Assembly (NCBI GenBank): GCA_017303735.1
Contig: JAFLCF010000025.1
Location: 1 to 32,404 of the forward strand
Length of the DNA: 32,404 nucleotides
Origin: Anaerolineae bacterium
Lineage (GTDB): Bacteria; Chloroflexota; Anaerolineae; Anaerolineales; Villigracilaceae
Reading direction: 5' to 3'
Shown here one piece after another: positions 8,780 to 18,270 of this stretch. The position numbers and the translations under genes are program-made. The notes beneath the pieces were generated by a model. It was given only the letters and a program-made list of their open reading frames with translations, had not been told where the DNA came from and searched no databases. Within the stretch, counting starts at the first letter, position 1. Each line of letters begins with the position of its first letter.

Positions 8780-11082
8780 GACTGATTCGACTCACTTGCC
8801 GGGACCTTTGCGCCTCGTCCCTTGCCCTGGGCTTGATTCCCACCATTTGCCTTATCGAGCAACTGGAAGGTTACCGAAACATTCCCGATCGATTGCCCCA
8901 ATTCCTGAACCGTCTCGCGCAGAATGGCATCCCTTGTGGAAGATGCTGTGATCCGCCCTGAGATTTCAGAAACAAGCGATTCGCGCGCAGCACGCTGCAA
9001 AGAGTCGCGATAAAGACGCGCACTTTCCAACGCGCCGCTCAATTGGTCTGAAAGCGCAATGGCAAGGTTGGTCTCATCCTGGGTCCACGCCTCGGCAATC
9101 TCAGATTTTCTCAGTCGAATAGCGCCAATGACTTGACCGCGTATCTTCACTGGCACGCAGATCGTCAAATTGTCCTCTCCAAGAATAAGGTCGCCTGATT
9201 CGATGGCTTTTAATATCCCCGGCGCTATTGAATCATTTTGAATTGAAACCGTGAGCGGGGGAGTGGCGAGGAAGCCGATCTTCGATTGACTGTGGAGCAT
9301 TTTGCTCCAGGCTTCACGGCTTTGTTCACCATATGCAAGACGGGCAGTCTCCAGGGCTTTTTCTGCTTCAGTAAAGAGTCTGGCGTTTTGGATCGCGATT
9401 GCCAATTGTTCTGCCAAAGTTTGCAGGGTGGTAATATCCTCTTCGGTGAACGCCATGGATTGGGTGCTCTGAACATCAAGCACGCCAAGGATCTGTGTGT
9501 TCACCACGAGTGGCAACGCCAGTTCAGAACGGGTTTCATGTAGGTCTGGGTTGTTGAAGAAAACCGCATCCACGCCGACATCGTGGGCAATACGTGCTTG
9601 CAACGACTGGGCAACATATCCCACAATGCCCGTTTCGCCGACTTTCAGCATATGCCCGCGCTCAAGCATTCTTTTCCCGCCCTCGCTGTTGGCAGCAGCT
9701 AAAATAGCATACTCCTTACGGTTATCCAGGAGGAAGATACCGACATGGTAATAGCCAAAATTTTCGTGAATAAGATTTGTAGTAGCTGAAAGCAGAGATG
9801 AAAGATCACGGAATGAAGTTATTTCCCGCGCAACTTTCGAGATCGTTTCGATCTTCCGCGTTTTGTTTTCAAGGTCATTGCTTCGCATTTCTAAATTGGT
9901 CTGCCTTGTTTCAACTTCATCTGCAAGCCTGTTGAACGCCTTGATGATCTGACCTGCCTCATCGTTAGAGACATAATCGATGCGGGTGGAAAAATCGCCC
10001 GCGGCGAAATTTCCGGCAGCTTCAATTGCTTTTTGGAGCGGGGTGCTGATCGATCTCATCAAACGATTACCGATCACAAACGCCAGTAAGATACCAACTA
10101 AAGAGATAGTAATATATAAAGTGATTCTAAAGCTGTAAGCCCTGGTGCGATTTTGAATGCCGCGTTGTAACCCTGCCGAAGCTGAATCATAAAATTCATT
10201 GGAAGAAGTTAATGCCAATTCATACGAAGCATCCAACTCGTCCGAATTTATTGTAGTTGTTCTAAGGTTTAATATGTTTAGACGCAGATCGTTTATATGC
10301 GCGTTCGTAGTGTTCGAATACGCTTCAAAGGCGGTCAATAAGCCAGAGTCTACGGCTTGATTCATGTTATTTTCAGAGGCAACCGCTAAATTTCTAGCTA
10401 TTTCATCAAGATTTTGGCTGATAACTGCCAGGTTATTTTGAAGGTCATAAGCCTCGCTGGTTGTCAACCCATTGTTTTGAATCGCTTTTTGCGTGAGGAT
10501 TTTGACACGAAACAATCTATCCTGATTTTCCGGGAGCCGAAGCAAGACTGCATCCATTAAATAATATGTATCAAGATCGGGATCCAGGATTAAGAAAGAT
10601 TTGTCGCCTACTTCTCGTGTGGCATCTGATATATCTTCTAAGAAGAGATTGATTTCTTCGGGTGTTCTGGAAACATCCAGTTTTGACGAAAACTCATTGG
10701 AAGAAAAACTTAGCCCAAGTTCATTCGCTATTTCGTCGTCCCTGCTGATCGAAAGCAGAATATCATTTGCTTGAGCGCGCGCATCGACCAATCCTGAAGC
10801 GTTTGCATTGCCATTTTCGGCATCTATACTTGCAATGCTGAATGCTTGCAGGCTGCCGGTCAATTGCCAGAGATTTCTCAGGTATATCGTACCTTGCTCT
10901 TCTTTTACGCCATATTGTTGAGTACGTTGATATTGTTCGTAAGCAAGCGGTGCAAAGGCGAGCACTGGCAAGGCAAATATTAAAGTAATGATCGTGAATT
11001 TTTGAGCATAGGATAATTTTTCCCAGGCATTGGGGAATTCACTTGTGCGTTGAGCGGAATTTTTATTCCTCGTTATGTTCAT
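8776..11082 (-). CDS. HAMP-GAF membrane sensor with helical extracytoplasmic domain
   Basis: From the ATG at 11082 the protein has 768 residues. A TM helix (29-47) is followed by an all-helical extracytoplasmic region carrying 'LDPDLDTYYLMDAVLLRLPE', a motif known from helical-bundle sensor domains of HAMP and chemoreceptor proteins. After a second TM helix (roughly 315-340) come HAMP (STPLQKAIEAAGNFAAGDFS) and GAF (GYYHVGIFLLDN, LHETRSELALPL, GVLDVQST). The shortened GAF-like segment starts 'SREAWSKMLHSQ', and the half-GAF tail ends 'VSVTFQLLD' plus a Gly/Lys-rich end. The open frame extends to another ATG at 11172, but those 30 residues do not look protein-like and would overlap the preceding gene by 23 bp. 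The inner ATG has AAGG 10 bases upstream. Start choice is about 70:30. No output domain is seen. Confidence 0.82.
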   Translation of the reverse strand: MNITRNKNSAQRTSEFPNAWEKLSYAQKFTIITLIFALPVLAFAPLAYEQYQRTQQYGVKEEQGTIYLRNLWQLTGSLQAFSIASIDAENGNANASGLVDARAQANDILLSISRDDEIANELGLSFSSNEFSSKLDVSRTPEEINLFLEDISDATREVGDKSFLILDPDLDTYYLMDAVLLRLPENQDRLFRVKILTQKAIQNNGLTTSEAYDLQNNLAVISQNLDEIARNLAVASENNMNQAVDSGLLTAFEAYSNTTNAHINDLRLNILNLRTTTINSDELDASYELALTSSNEFYDSASAGLQRGIQNRTRAYSFRITLYITISLVGILLAFVIGNRLMRSISTPLQKAIEAAGNFAAGDFSTRIDYVSNDEAGQIIKAFNRLADEVETRQTNLEMRSNDLENKTRKIETISKVAREITSFRDLSSLLSATTNLIHENFGYYHVGIFLLDNRKEYAILAAANSEGGKRMLERGHMLKVGETGIVGYVAQSLQARIAHDVGVDAVFFNNPDLHETRSELALPLVVNTQILGVLDVQSTQSMAFTEEDITTLQTLAEQLAIAIQNARLFTEAEKALETARLAYGEQSREAWSKMLHSQSKIGFLATPPLTVSIQNDSIAPGILKAIESGDLILGEDNLTICVPVKIRGQVIGAIRLRKSEIAEAWTQDETNLAIALSDQLSGALESARLYRDSLQRAARESLVSEISGRITASSTRDAILRETVQELGQSIGNVSVTFQLLDKANGGNQAQGKGRGAKVPASESNQS

Positions 11083-11149
11083 AGCATTAAAACCTTGGAA
11101 TGATCCGTTCTTAATGTTGTGAGATGTGTTTTGTACTACATCTACAACA

Positions 11150-12790
11150 TTATGCGGCGGACTCCTTTCCATTTTCCTGGATCGTAGCGGAGCCGATCAT
11201 TATTTCTGCTTCTTTCAGATCAAATACTTTTCTTAACTCAGTAGCTGCAGTTTGGATGACTGATTCCACATCCAATGTTTCGCGCACATACGTTGAGAAA
11301 TTTGCGATCATTTGGTTGCGGAGCGCGTTCTTCTGGGCTTCATCCACCAGACGACTGTTCTCCAATGCGAGAGCGATCTGGGCGGATATTTTCTCAACTA
11401 CATCCCGTTCGCGTTCAGACCAGTCATTTGTGGTGGCGCTTCTTTTCTTTAATTTTATTCTGCCAATGGTTTGATCGTGCAATATGATCGGAATATACAG
11501 CCCATCATCTCGATCCGTTTTATCGGGTGCGAAGATCGGGCGGACACCTGCAGGCGTGTATTGATAGGCACTCTTGTGACGACTCGTGAATTTGGACCAG
11601 GTTTGTTGCGTCTGTTGTGATGTATTTGCTTCGAGCTGCGAAAGCAGGTTCTTTGTCTCACCGATCAAGCGGACGTTGTCAAAGGAAATAGCTGTAAGGT
11701 CGGCAAGGGTTTGCAGTATCTCTGCATCTTGCAAGTTGAACGCTTGCGGCTGATCGGAATGCATATCGAGAATACCGATCATGGTTCCACGCACAGAGAG
11801 CGGCATGACCATGCGTGAACGGGTGAGAGGAAAATTTGGATCAAGGCTGAAGTTTGATCTTTCCAGGTCATGGGTGATGATGGTCTTTTTATTCTCCACC
11901 ACCAAATTGATCGGATTCTTTCGGTCGAGTTCAACCCGAAATGCCTGACCCAGCAGGGATTTTCCCATTTCTGAGGAAGCGGCTTGTAAATAGGCAATGC
12001 GCCTTTGATTGTCTAGGATAAAAATACCGACATGATAGTATTCGAATCGTTCAGCGATGAGGTCTGCTGCCTTTTTGACCAGTTCGGTGATTTCCTGTGT
12101 TTCGGCAATTGCACGAGCCGTCGTTGTGGAAGCACGCAACTGCGACATACGCGCTTCAAGTTCGGCGGTCCGTTCCTGCACTTTATCCTCAAGGCTTTGC
12201 CTCTCACCGGCTAATGACTGGAATGCCGTCTGCACCTGGCTGGTGACTCTTGCAAATGCGCCTTTCAACATATTCGTGGCAGCAGTAATAATGATGCCTG
12301 CGATTGAAAAGTCAATGACATAAACGATCCAACTTGCCAGGTCTGTGGCGGGCGCGCCGGGCGCTGCCAATTGAAAAGCGCCTTGTAGATTCATAAAGGC
12401 AAGTGTCGTCGAAAATATGACCGCAGCTACCAACAAGATGATATCTGTGCGGTTATCTAAAAGCAGTGATGCAAGCACGATAGTTGTCAGAAGGAAAAGG
12501 GAACCATCTGCCCAGGGACCCCAGGCGATGATCGCATTGACGCCAACAATCGCCGTGGCTGCAAGCAGTAAATAGGCTCTCAGCATGTACGGGGTTGGCA
12601 AAAGAGTAACGAGGAGCAGGATAAAATAGAGCGTAATGAATAGGATTCTGTCGGTGAATGAGGCGGTCGGGAAGCTCACCCCGATCATGATAATGCCAAG
12701 GATGGAGGCGATGCGTAAAACAACACGGATGAAACGCCCGCGCCATTCTTTTAAATCAAACGCAGAAATCGGAAGTCCGCTATTCGTCAT
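11150..12790 (-). CDS. Membrane protein with ~6 TM helices and a divergent GAF domain
   Basis: The 546-aa product has hydrophobic helices between residues 22 and 172 and a coiled coil (about 180-225, 'LAGERQSLEDKVQERTAELE'). The GAF domain (about 222-380) keeps 'FEYYHVGIFILD' and 'GILDMHSDQPQAF', but the otherwise conserved LPETRSE block is changed to 'FPLTRSRMVMPL', and a short stretch is missing before it. The shortened GAF-like segment begins 'QQTWSKFTSRHKSAYQYTPA', and the half-GAF tail ends 'EAEIMIGSATIQ'. With the 528-aa neighbour it forms a divergent subgroup of the array. Its start overlaps the stop of that neighbour by 11 bp. No catalytic output domain is visible. Confidence 0.83.
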   Translation of the reverse strand: MTNSGLPISAFDLKEWRGRFIRVVLRIASILGIIMIGVSFPTASFTDRILFITLYFILLLVTLLPTPYMLRAYLLLAATAIVGVNAIIAWGPWADGSLFLLTTIVLASLLLDNRTDIILLVAAVIFSTTLAFMNLQGAFQLAAPGAPATDLASWIVYVIDFSIAGIIITAATNMLKGAFARVTSQVQTAFQSLAGERQSLEDKVQERTAELEARMSQLRASTTTARAIAETQEITELVKKAADLIAERFEYYHVGIFILDNQRRIAYLQAASSEMGKSLLGQAFRVELDRKNPINLVVENKKTIITHDLERSNFSLDPNFPLTRSRMVMPLSVRGTMIGILDMHSDQPQAFNLQDAEILQTLADLTAISFDNVRLIGETKNLLSQLEANTSQQTQQTWSKFTSRHKSAYQYTPAGVRPIFAPDKTDRDDGLYIPIILHDQTIGRIKLKKRSATTNDWSERERDVVEKISAQIALALENSRLVDEAQKNALRNQMIANFSTYVRETLDVESVIQTAATELRKVFDLKEAEIMIGSATIQENGKESAA

Positions 12791-14366
12791 TCATGCCTTC
12801 CATCGACACTTCGATCTCAACTTCAGAAGCTTCCAGGTTGCGTCCCAGTTCGCGAACTGCCGTCTGAAGGATGCCGTCCATGTTGGGCGATGCCCAGATC
12901 TTTGAAATGATCTCGTTCGTAAGTCTTTCTTGTTCAGCCGTGAATTGACTGTTTTCCACTAGACGCGCATTTTCTAGGGCAAGTGTAGCCTGCACTGCAA
13001 TGGCTTCAACCAGATTCTTTTGTTCATTCGTCCATTCGCTCGCCCCAGCCGCCAATATCTGACCAATGGTCTGATTTCGTAGTGCAAGTTGCACCTCGAT
13101 CGGGTTGTCTTGAGATAGCTCCGCATCGCCAAGCGCATAATCAAGCGACTTTTCTGAAGCAAGTGTACTCCACGCAGATGCCAGAAATTGCTTTTGGGTT
13201 GCTCTCATTTCAGCAATACTTTGCTGGGCTTCTTGAAAGAGGCGCGCATTTTCAAGTGCGATGGCAACCCCATTTGCCATATTTTGGTAAGCATCAAGAT
13301 CTTGTGAAGGAAATTCACTTTCCACTGAAGAGTGCATTTCGAGAACACCCAACACAGTGTCGCCCACCACAAGAGGGACAACGATCATGGCGCGTGTATA
13401 TGGAAACAAGGGATTTTCAAGCCGAATTTGATTTACATCTTGTATGATTTGCCCGGTTTTGGAACGAACCACCTGGGCAACTGTGCTTCTTCCATTCAAA
13501 CTGATGCGGTGTTTTTTTTCCTTCATTACTCTACCGGCTTCCCCTGCTGCATCTTTTAATTCAGCCCACTGCCCGGTCGAATCTATCATGTAAACCGATG
13601 TGTAATAAAAACCGAATTCATTCTGAATGAATTTCACAGAGAGAGGCAGAATTTCTCTGATGTCAATGATCGCCGCCACAGCACGTTCCACCTCATTGAT
13701 ACGGCGGAATTGCGCGGTGCGTTCCTGCACACGGGTTTCAAGATTATTGCGCTCTTCGCTTAACGCCGCCAATGTGGAGGAAACCCGAACCTGCACTTCG
13801 GTGAATTCTTTGCTCAGCTCTCGAAAGCCAATGATGATCACTGTGCTAAACATAATTAATGCAGCCCCGGCACTCATCCAATCGTCGATCTTTGATGTAG
13901 CAGTGTCAGAAATGATGGTTGGGTATTGTTGGTAAAGCATCAACCAGCCGATAACGATAAACGTGACAATTGAAATAATGGTTGCGGCAATGCCTGCGCG
14001 GGGCGAGACCAGCATGGTTGCGAAAACAACGAGACCCAGAAAGAAGAACAGGCTGTCTCCTAAAATTCCCAGGCTAAGCAACTCAATCAGCCCCAAGGCA
14101 TAAATGCCCGCCAGAAAAACGGTAATTCGAACGGTATATGAAAACCGAAATACAGCCGTCACCAGCACAAGCACATAGATGATGATGAAGACTGTGTTGA
14201 CCACCCAACTGCCAGACGCATTAAGCGCAGGTAGAAGGGCAAATGCACCGAAGACGAGGGTGCCGATCAGTAACGGCAACACAAAGCGCTCACGCCATGT
14301 TTTGTATACACGTTCAGTGGTCGCTTGCTCAGAGGCGGATTGTTGAGAGATGAGAGGTTGTTCCAT
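12780..14366 (-). CDS. Membrane protein with multi-TM region and a divergent GAF domain
   Basis: The 528-aa product has several hydrophobic helices within residues 27-178, a coiled coil ('LSEERNNLETRVQERTAQFR') and one GAF domain (about 220-378). In it the usual YYHVGIF block reads 'FGFYYTSVYMIDSTGQW' and the LPETRSE block reads 'FPYTRAMIVVPL'; 'GVLEMHSSVESEF' is recognisable. The shortened GAF-like segment starts 'ASAWSTLASEKSLDYALGD', and the half-GAF tail ends 'ASEVEIEVSMEG'. It is the most divergent member of the array, so its GAF pocket may bind something different or nothing; this is inference. The start lies 2 bases after the stop of the 1293-aa sensor gene, consistent with coupled translation. 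No output domain is present. Confidence 0.83.
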   Translation of the reverse strand: MEQPLISQQSASEQATTERVYKTWRERFVLPLLIGTLVFGAFALLPALNASGSWVVNTVFIIIYVLVLVTAVFRFSYTVRITVFLAGIYALGLIELLSLGILGDSLFFFLGLVVFATMLVSPRAGIAATIISIVTFIVIGWLMLYQQYPTIISDTATSKIDDWMSAGAALIMFSTVIIIGFRELSKEFTEVQVRVSSTLAALSEERNNLETRVQERTAQFRRINEVERAVAAIIDIREILPLSVKFIQNEFGFYYTSVYMIDSTGQWAELKDAAGEAGRVMKEKKHRISLNGRSTVAQVVRSKTGQIIQDVNQIRLENPLFPYTRAMIVVPLVVGDTVLGVLEMHSSVESEFPSQDLDAYQNMANGVAIALENARLFQEAQQSIAEMRATQKQFLASAWSTLASEKSLDYALGDAELSQDNPIEVQLALRNQTIGQILAAGASEWTNEQKNLVEAIAVQATLALENARLVENSQFTAEQERLTNEIISKIWASPNMDGILQTAVRELGRNLEASEVEIEVSMEGMNDE

Positions 14367-14368
14367 GG

Positions 14369-17300
14369 CTACTGTCTCTTGTTGCCTTCGGGGGAATCGC
14401 TATCAGGATTAACCTGGATCTTAGTGTAGCGTGCTCCGGTGACCCTTGCAATTTCACTTGCCGTTGTATGCAAAATGGATTGAATATCGCTTGAGCGCCG
14501 GATGCGCGTTGTGATCTCATTGATCAACCGTTCACGCTCAGACTGCGCTCGAATTTGCTCCAACAACCGGGCATTGGCGATCACTGCAGCCAGACTGCCT
14601 CCAAGGGTTCCGAGCATTTCCTCATCGTTTTCTGAGTAGGCATCCAACTGTTCGCTCTCCACATTGATCACGCCAAGGACATCATTGCGATAAATGAGCG
14701 GAATCGCAAGCTCCGATTTTGTGTTTGCGCTGGTTTGAATATAACGTGGGTCTTCTGCGACATTTTGAAGGCGCAATGGACGGCGGTGCGCAGCCACCCA
14801 TCCTGTAACACCCCGCCCAACTTCGATCCTCATGGTTGAGATGTCTTCTGCGTATCCAACAGAGGCTTTAACCTCGAGGACGAGCCTGTCTTTATCGGTC
14901 AACAAGATCATCACCCGGTCTCCACCTAGAGTCACTTGAAGCCCATTGACTGCGCTTTCGAGTGCTTCTTCGAGGGTTGTTCCTGAAGCGGCAGATGTGG
15001 TGATGTGATGCAGCAGGCGGTGCTGAGAGAGATGTTCTTGTGTTTCCGCAAACAACTCGGTGTTCGCAACTGCCACAGCTAGCTGGTCTGCCAGGATCTG
15101 CATACTTCGAAGATTATCTTCGTGAAAAGCGAACGGCTCTGTGCTTTGAACGTCCAAGACACCTAGGATTTTTTCACCAACACGCATGGGAAAAGCCGCT
15201 TCTGCCCGGGTTTCAGGGAGCAGCGGGTTTGGATAATACGTCAGATCTTTGGGGGTGTCGCTGACGACCAGGGTTTCACCTTTTCCGCTTACAAAGCCCA
15301 CGATCGATTTCGATCCAACACCGATCTTGTGACCCTGGCGTTTCATTTGTGCGCCGGCATCGCCGGTTGCCTCTCGAATAACGGCAAACTCACCAGGCTG
15401 ATCCATGAGAAAGATAGCGGAGTGATAGAAATTAAATCGATCACGAATAAGGTGTACTGCCTTATACAGCAATTCATCCAGGTTTAGCGAGCCGCTGATG
15501 TCGCGAGCGATCTCAGCGGCGGTCTCTACTTGAATCGCTTTTTGTTTGCTTTCATCGAGCATTTGAACATTTTTGACCACGCCCGCAACCTGACTCGCAA
15601 CCGTAGTAAAGAACCTCAGATCGTTTTCATCGAAGACATTTTCATGATCCAGGTCTTGAATGATCAAAGCGCCGATCGGCACCCCGCGCAGGAGCATGGG
15701 AGCGCCCATCCACGATTTGGCGGGTTTGCCAACCACCTTCGCCCCGAGTTCGGCGGCTTTCCTCTCTGTATCCTTTACCAGCATGAGCGGTTGACGAGTT
15801 CGAATCAAGATCGAAGTTAAACCTTCACCGAGCGGAAATGGAGGAATGGATTGGATTTTCCCATTCTCATAGCTGAACGGAATCCGAAGAGTGTTATTCG
15901 GCTCATCGTACATGGCGACGATGAGATTGTAATCTCCGATAATTTGCTGGATTTTTGATAATAGTGCCAGGAAAAAGCCTTGTGTATCTGAGATCGACGA
16001 GATCAATTCGTTGATCGAAACAAGGGCTTCCATTTCTTTAAGATGTTTATCGGTTTCTGCAACCGCACTCGCACGTTGCAGGGTTATAGACATCAGTCCA
16101 GCCAGGTTTTCATAAGGCTGAATGGAAATGTTGGAAGGTGCGGTCTGATTGGAGCCGATCAAAATCAAGGCTTCAATCAGGGACTGCCCGCGGATGGGCA
16201 GGTAGGTGGCATTCGAAAGATCGAGCGTTCTAAGAACTTCTTTTAGTGGCTTGGGCAGGTCTGGGCTTGTGTCTGATGCGAATGTAGTCCCGCGAGACAA
16301 ATAGGATTCTAATTCCTGCGAGTTGAGCTGAATCCCTTTATCTAGTATGCTTTTTTGTACTTGATTTCGGATCACTTCGGATGATGCAAGAATCTCAAGA
16401 CGGTTGTTTACCACCTTGAAAAGGATGATCGGATACGGCGCGACCTTCAGGATTTGACCGCCCGCCAGCAAAATATCGGCTTCTTCTTTTGCCTCTGCGA
16501 TCAAACGGCTGGAACGATAAAGCCGATCCAGTTCCTGAAGGTTAACCTGGCTTGACTCGACCAACCCTGCTGTCTGAATTGCTGCGGCAATCTGGCTTGC
16601 GAGAGTCTGGAGCATAATAACGGCATCCGGGCTAAATGCATTCGGCTGTGTGCTTTGAACATCCAGAACACCTAGAACAATATTGCCCAGTGAAATGGGT
16701 ACGCAAGCTTCAGATCGGGTTTCGGGAAGAAGTTCATTCTTGAGATGAAGTGAGTCTTCTGCAACATCTGAGGCAACCCGTACTTCATTATTCGCTGCAA
16801 CCCAGCCAATGATCGATTCTGAACCGACGGCGAGGCTGTATTTTTGTGCGACGAGCCCCTTCGTTGCAGACCCATAGCCGGTTTTGAAGTCGATATTTTT
16901 CCCACTTGCATCCACCAGAAAGATACTCGTCTGATAAAAATCGAATTGCTGTACAAGCAGTTCGACGGTCTTATTCAACATATCATCAAGATTTGGGATC
17001 GTTGTAACGTTTTGCGCTACGACTGCAGCCGTCTGGATCTGAAGCGCACGTTCCTGCACCTTCTGCTCAAGTGATTTATAACTTTCCTCTACTTGATCAG
17101 CAAGATAATTGAATGAACTGGAGAGTTCGCTGATCTCGCCTGCACCAGTGACTTCTGCACGTTGATTCCAATCCCCTTTTGCAAATTTCTGGGTAATGGC
17201 AACCAGCGCATGCAAGGGTTGAACGACCCTTCTGGTTGTATAGTACAAAACAATACCCATCGCGCCAAGTGTGGCGAGCATGAGAATGATCGTGAATGGT

Positions 17301-18250
17301 GCAAGGCTATTGATCTGGCTGTAAAGTGTTTCAGCTGCAACGGCAAGTAGAACTCCGCTTTGAAGTTCGGGGAGCCAAACCAACTGCCCAGAGACGCTAC
17401 GGTTGTTTTCGAGGGTGAGGTCTAGGGCAGCAGAAGTATTTAGCCCTTTGAGTTTGATCGCATCCAGTTCCGTGTTGATTCTTGAACTGGTGTTCGGTTC
17501 GAATTCAGTCAGGCTAAAAGATCCATTGGATTCATTTGCGCTGAGAATCTTTCCGTCTCCGAGAATGAAATATGTTTTGGCATACGGAGAAAGTCCGTTC
17601 AACGGCTCCAGGATGTTTCCTAGATTTTCCGATTCTGTGACACCCACCAGAATGCCCGTTACCTCACCCTGATCGGTGCGATAGCGTGCTGCTGTCAGTA
17701 GAATTAAAGTATTGGTGTAAATTGGGGAAAGATTGTACGACAGGAAAGAAATGGGCTCGTTTGAATCAAGAGGGGGCAGGTCAACTTGCCCGCCAAGCCA
17801 ATCGGCATTGCTCGCTGATTTGATTTTTCCCTCATTATCCAGAAGAAGGAAGGCATCGAAGCCATTCGTGTTCCCGGCGTCTTCGTTGATCAGAAGATTA
17901 ACCGCCAACTTGTTTTGAGCAGATTGATGCAGGGCGCTGTTTGCAGGTTCTAACAGCGCTGTATCAATAAGAGCGGATGTATCTTCTGATTCTAGTTGTT
18001 CCTTGATCGTTTCTGCTTTGGCACGAATATCCCGCGCGATGATCTCTGTCTGATTGGCGAGCAGGTTTTCAGTTTGCGCGACCGCCTGTTCTTTGAGCAA
18101 GCTGCGTGCACGGAAATAAGCAGCGCCTGCCATCAAGGCAAGCGGAATAAATGTAAAGATCAAGAGCGTTCTAACGAGATTGCCTGTCAGGCTGCCCTTG
18201 AATCTTCCTTTTACTTCCTCATGCTTTTGTGTCGCTACTGGGATAGTCAT
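14369..18250 (-). CDS. Large sensor: TM-Cache-like-TM-HAMP with about five GAF domains
   Basis: This 1293-aa protein has TM helices at about 26-46 and 317-337 flanking a Cache-like extracytoplasmic domain, then HAMP (about 340-395, 'QPLHALVAITQKFAKGDWNQ'). Five GAF or GAF-like domains follow at roughly 408-572 (LPETRSEACVPI), 575-745 (degenerate), 755-915 (GAPMLLRGVPIGALIIQD), 918-1078 (LPETRAEAAFPM, GVLDVQSTEPFAF) and 1080-1235 (GVTGWVAAHRRPLRL, ELAIPLIYRNDVLGVINVE). The common half-GAF tail (1240-1293, ending 'YTKIQVN') closes it. It is the first and largest sensor after the two response regulators, 20 bp downstream, and may act as the hub of the array; that role is inference. No HisKA, HATPase, GGDEF or EAL motif was found. 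The ribosome binding site at 18250 is weak. Confidence 0.85.
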   Translation of the reverse strand: MTIPVATQKHEEVKGRFKGSLTGNLVRTLLIFTFIPLALMAGAAYFRARSLLKEQAVAQTENLLANQTEIIARDIRAKAETIKEQLESEDTSALIDTALLEPANSALHQSAQNKLAVNLLINEDAGNTNGFDAFLLLDNEGKIKSASNADWLGGQVDLPPLDSNEPISFLSYNLSPIYTNTLILLTAARYRTDQGEVTGILVGVTESENLGNILEPLNGLSPYAKTYFILGDGKILSANESNGSFSLTEFEPNTSSRINTELDAIKLKGLNTSAALDLTLENNRSVSGQLVWLPELQSGVLLAVAAETLYSQINSLAPFTIILMLATLGAMGIVLYYTTRRVVQPLHALVAITQKFAKGDWNQRAEVTGAGEISELSSSFNYLADQVEESYKSLEQKVQERALQIQTAAVVAQNVTTIPNLDDMLNKTVELLVQQFDFYQTSIFLVDASGKNIDFKTGYGSATKGLVAQKYSLAVGSESIIGWVAANNEVRVASDVAEDSLHLKNELLPETRSEACVPISLGNIVLGVLDVQSTQPNAFSPDAVIMLQTLASQIAAAIQTAGLVESSQVNLQELDRLYRSSRLIAEAKEEADILLAGGQILKVAPYPIILFKVVNNRLEILASSEVIRNQVQKSILDKGIQLNSQELESYLSRGTTFASDTSPDLPKPLKEVLRTLDLSNATYLPIRGQSLIEALILIGSNQTAPSNISIQPYENLAGLMSITLQRASAVAETDKHLKEMEALVSINELISSISDTQGFFLALLSKIQQIIGDYNLIVAMYDEPNNTLRIPFSYENGKIQSIPPFPLGEGLTSILIRTRQPLMLVKDTERKAAELGAKVVGKPAKSWMGAPMLLRGVPIGALIIQDLDHENVFDENDLRFFTTVASQVAGVVKNVQMLDESKQKAIQVETAAEIARDISGSLNLDELLYKAVHLIRDRFNFYHSAIFLMDQPGEFAVIREATGDAGAQMKRQGHKIGVGSKSIVGFVSGKGETLVVSDTPKDLTYYPNPLLPETRAEAAFPMRVGEKILGVLDVQSTEPFAFHEDNLRSMQILADQLAVAVANTELFAETQEHLSQHRLLHHITTSAASGTTLEEALESAVNGLQVTLGGDRVMILLTDKDRLVLEVKASVGYAEDISTMRIEVGRGVTGWVAAHRRPLRLQNVAEDPRYIQTSANTKSELAIPLIYRNDVLGVINVESEQLDAYSENDEEMLGTLGGSLAAVIANARLLEQIRAQSERERLINEITTRIRRSSDIQSILHTTASEIARVTGARYTKIQVNPDSDSPEGNKRQ

Positions 18251-18270
18251 TTAGTAATTTTACAACCTTA

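Noticed and set aside
11083..11172. N-terminal extension of the helical-domain sensor from the ATG at 11172
   Set aside because: The 30 residues have no protein-like character and overlap the preceding gene; the ATG at 11082 with AAGG upstream is more likely, though the longer form is not excluded.
90..18250. Possible histidine kinase or guanylate cyclase domains at the ends of the GAF sensors
   Set aside because: No H-box, N/G1/G2 boxes, GGDEF or EAL motif could be found in any of the eight translations; each ends in a GAF-like piece.
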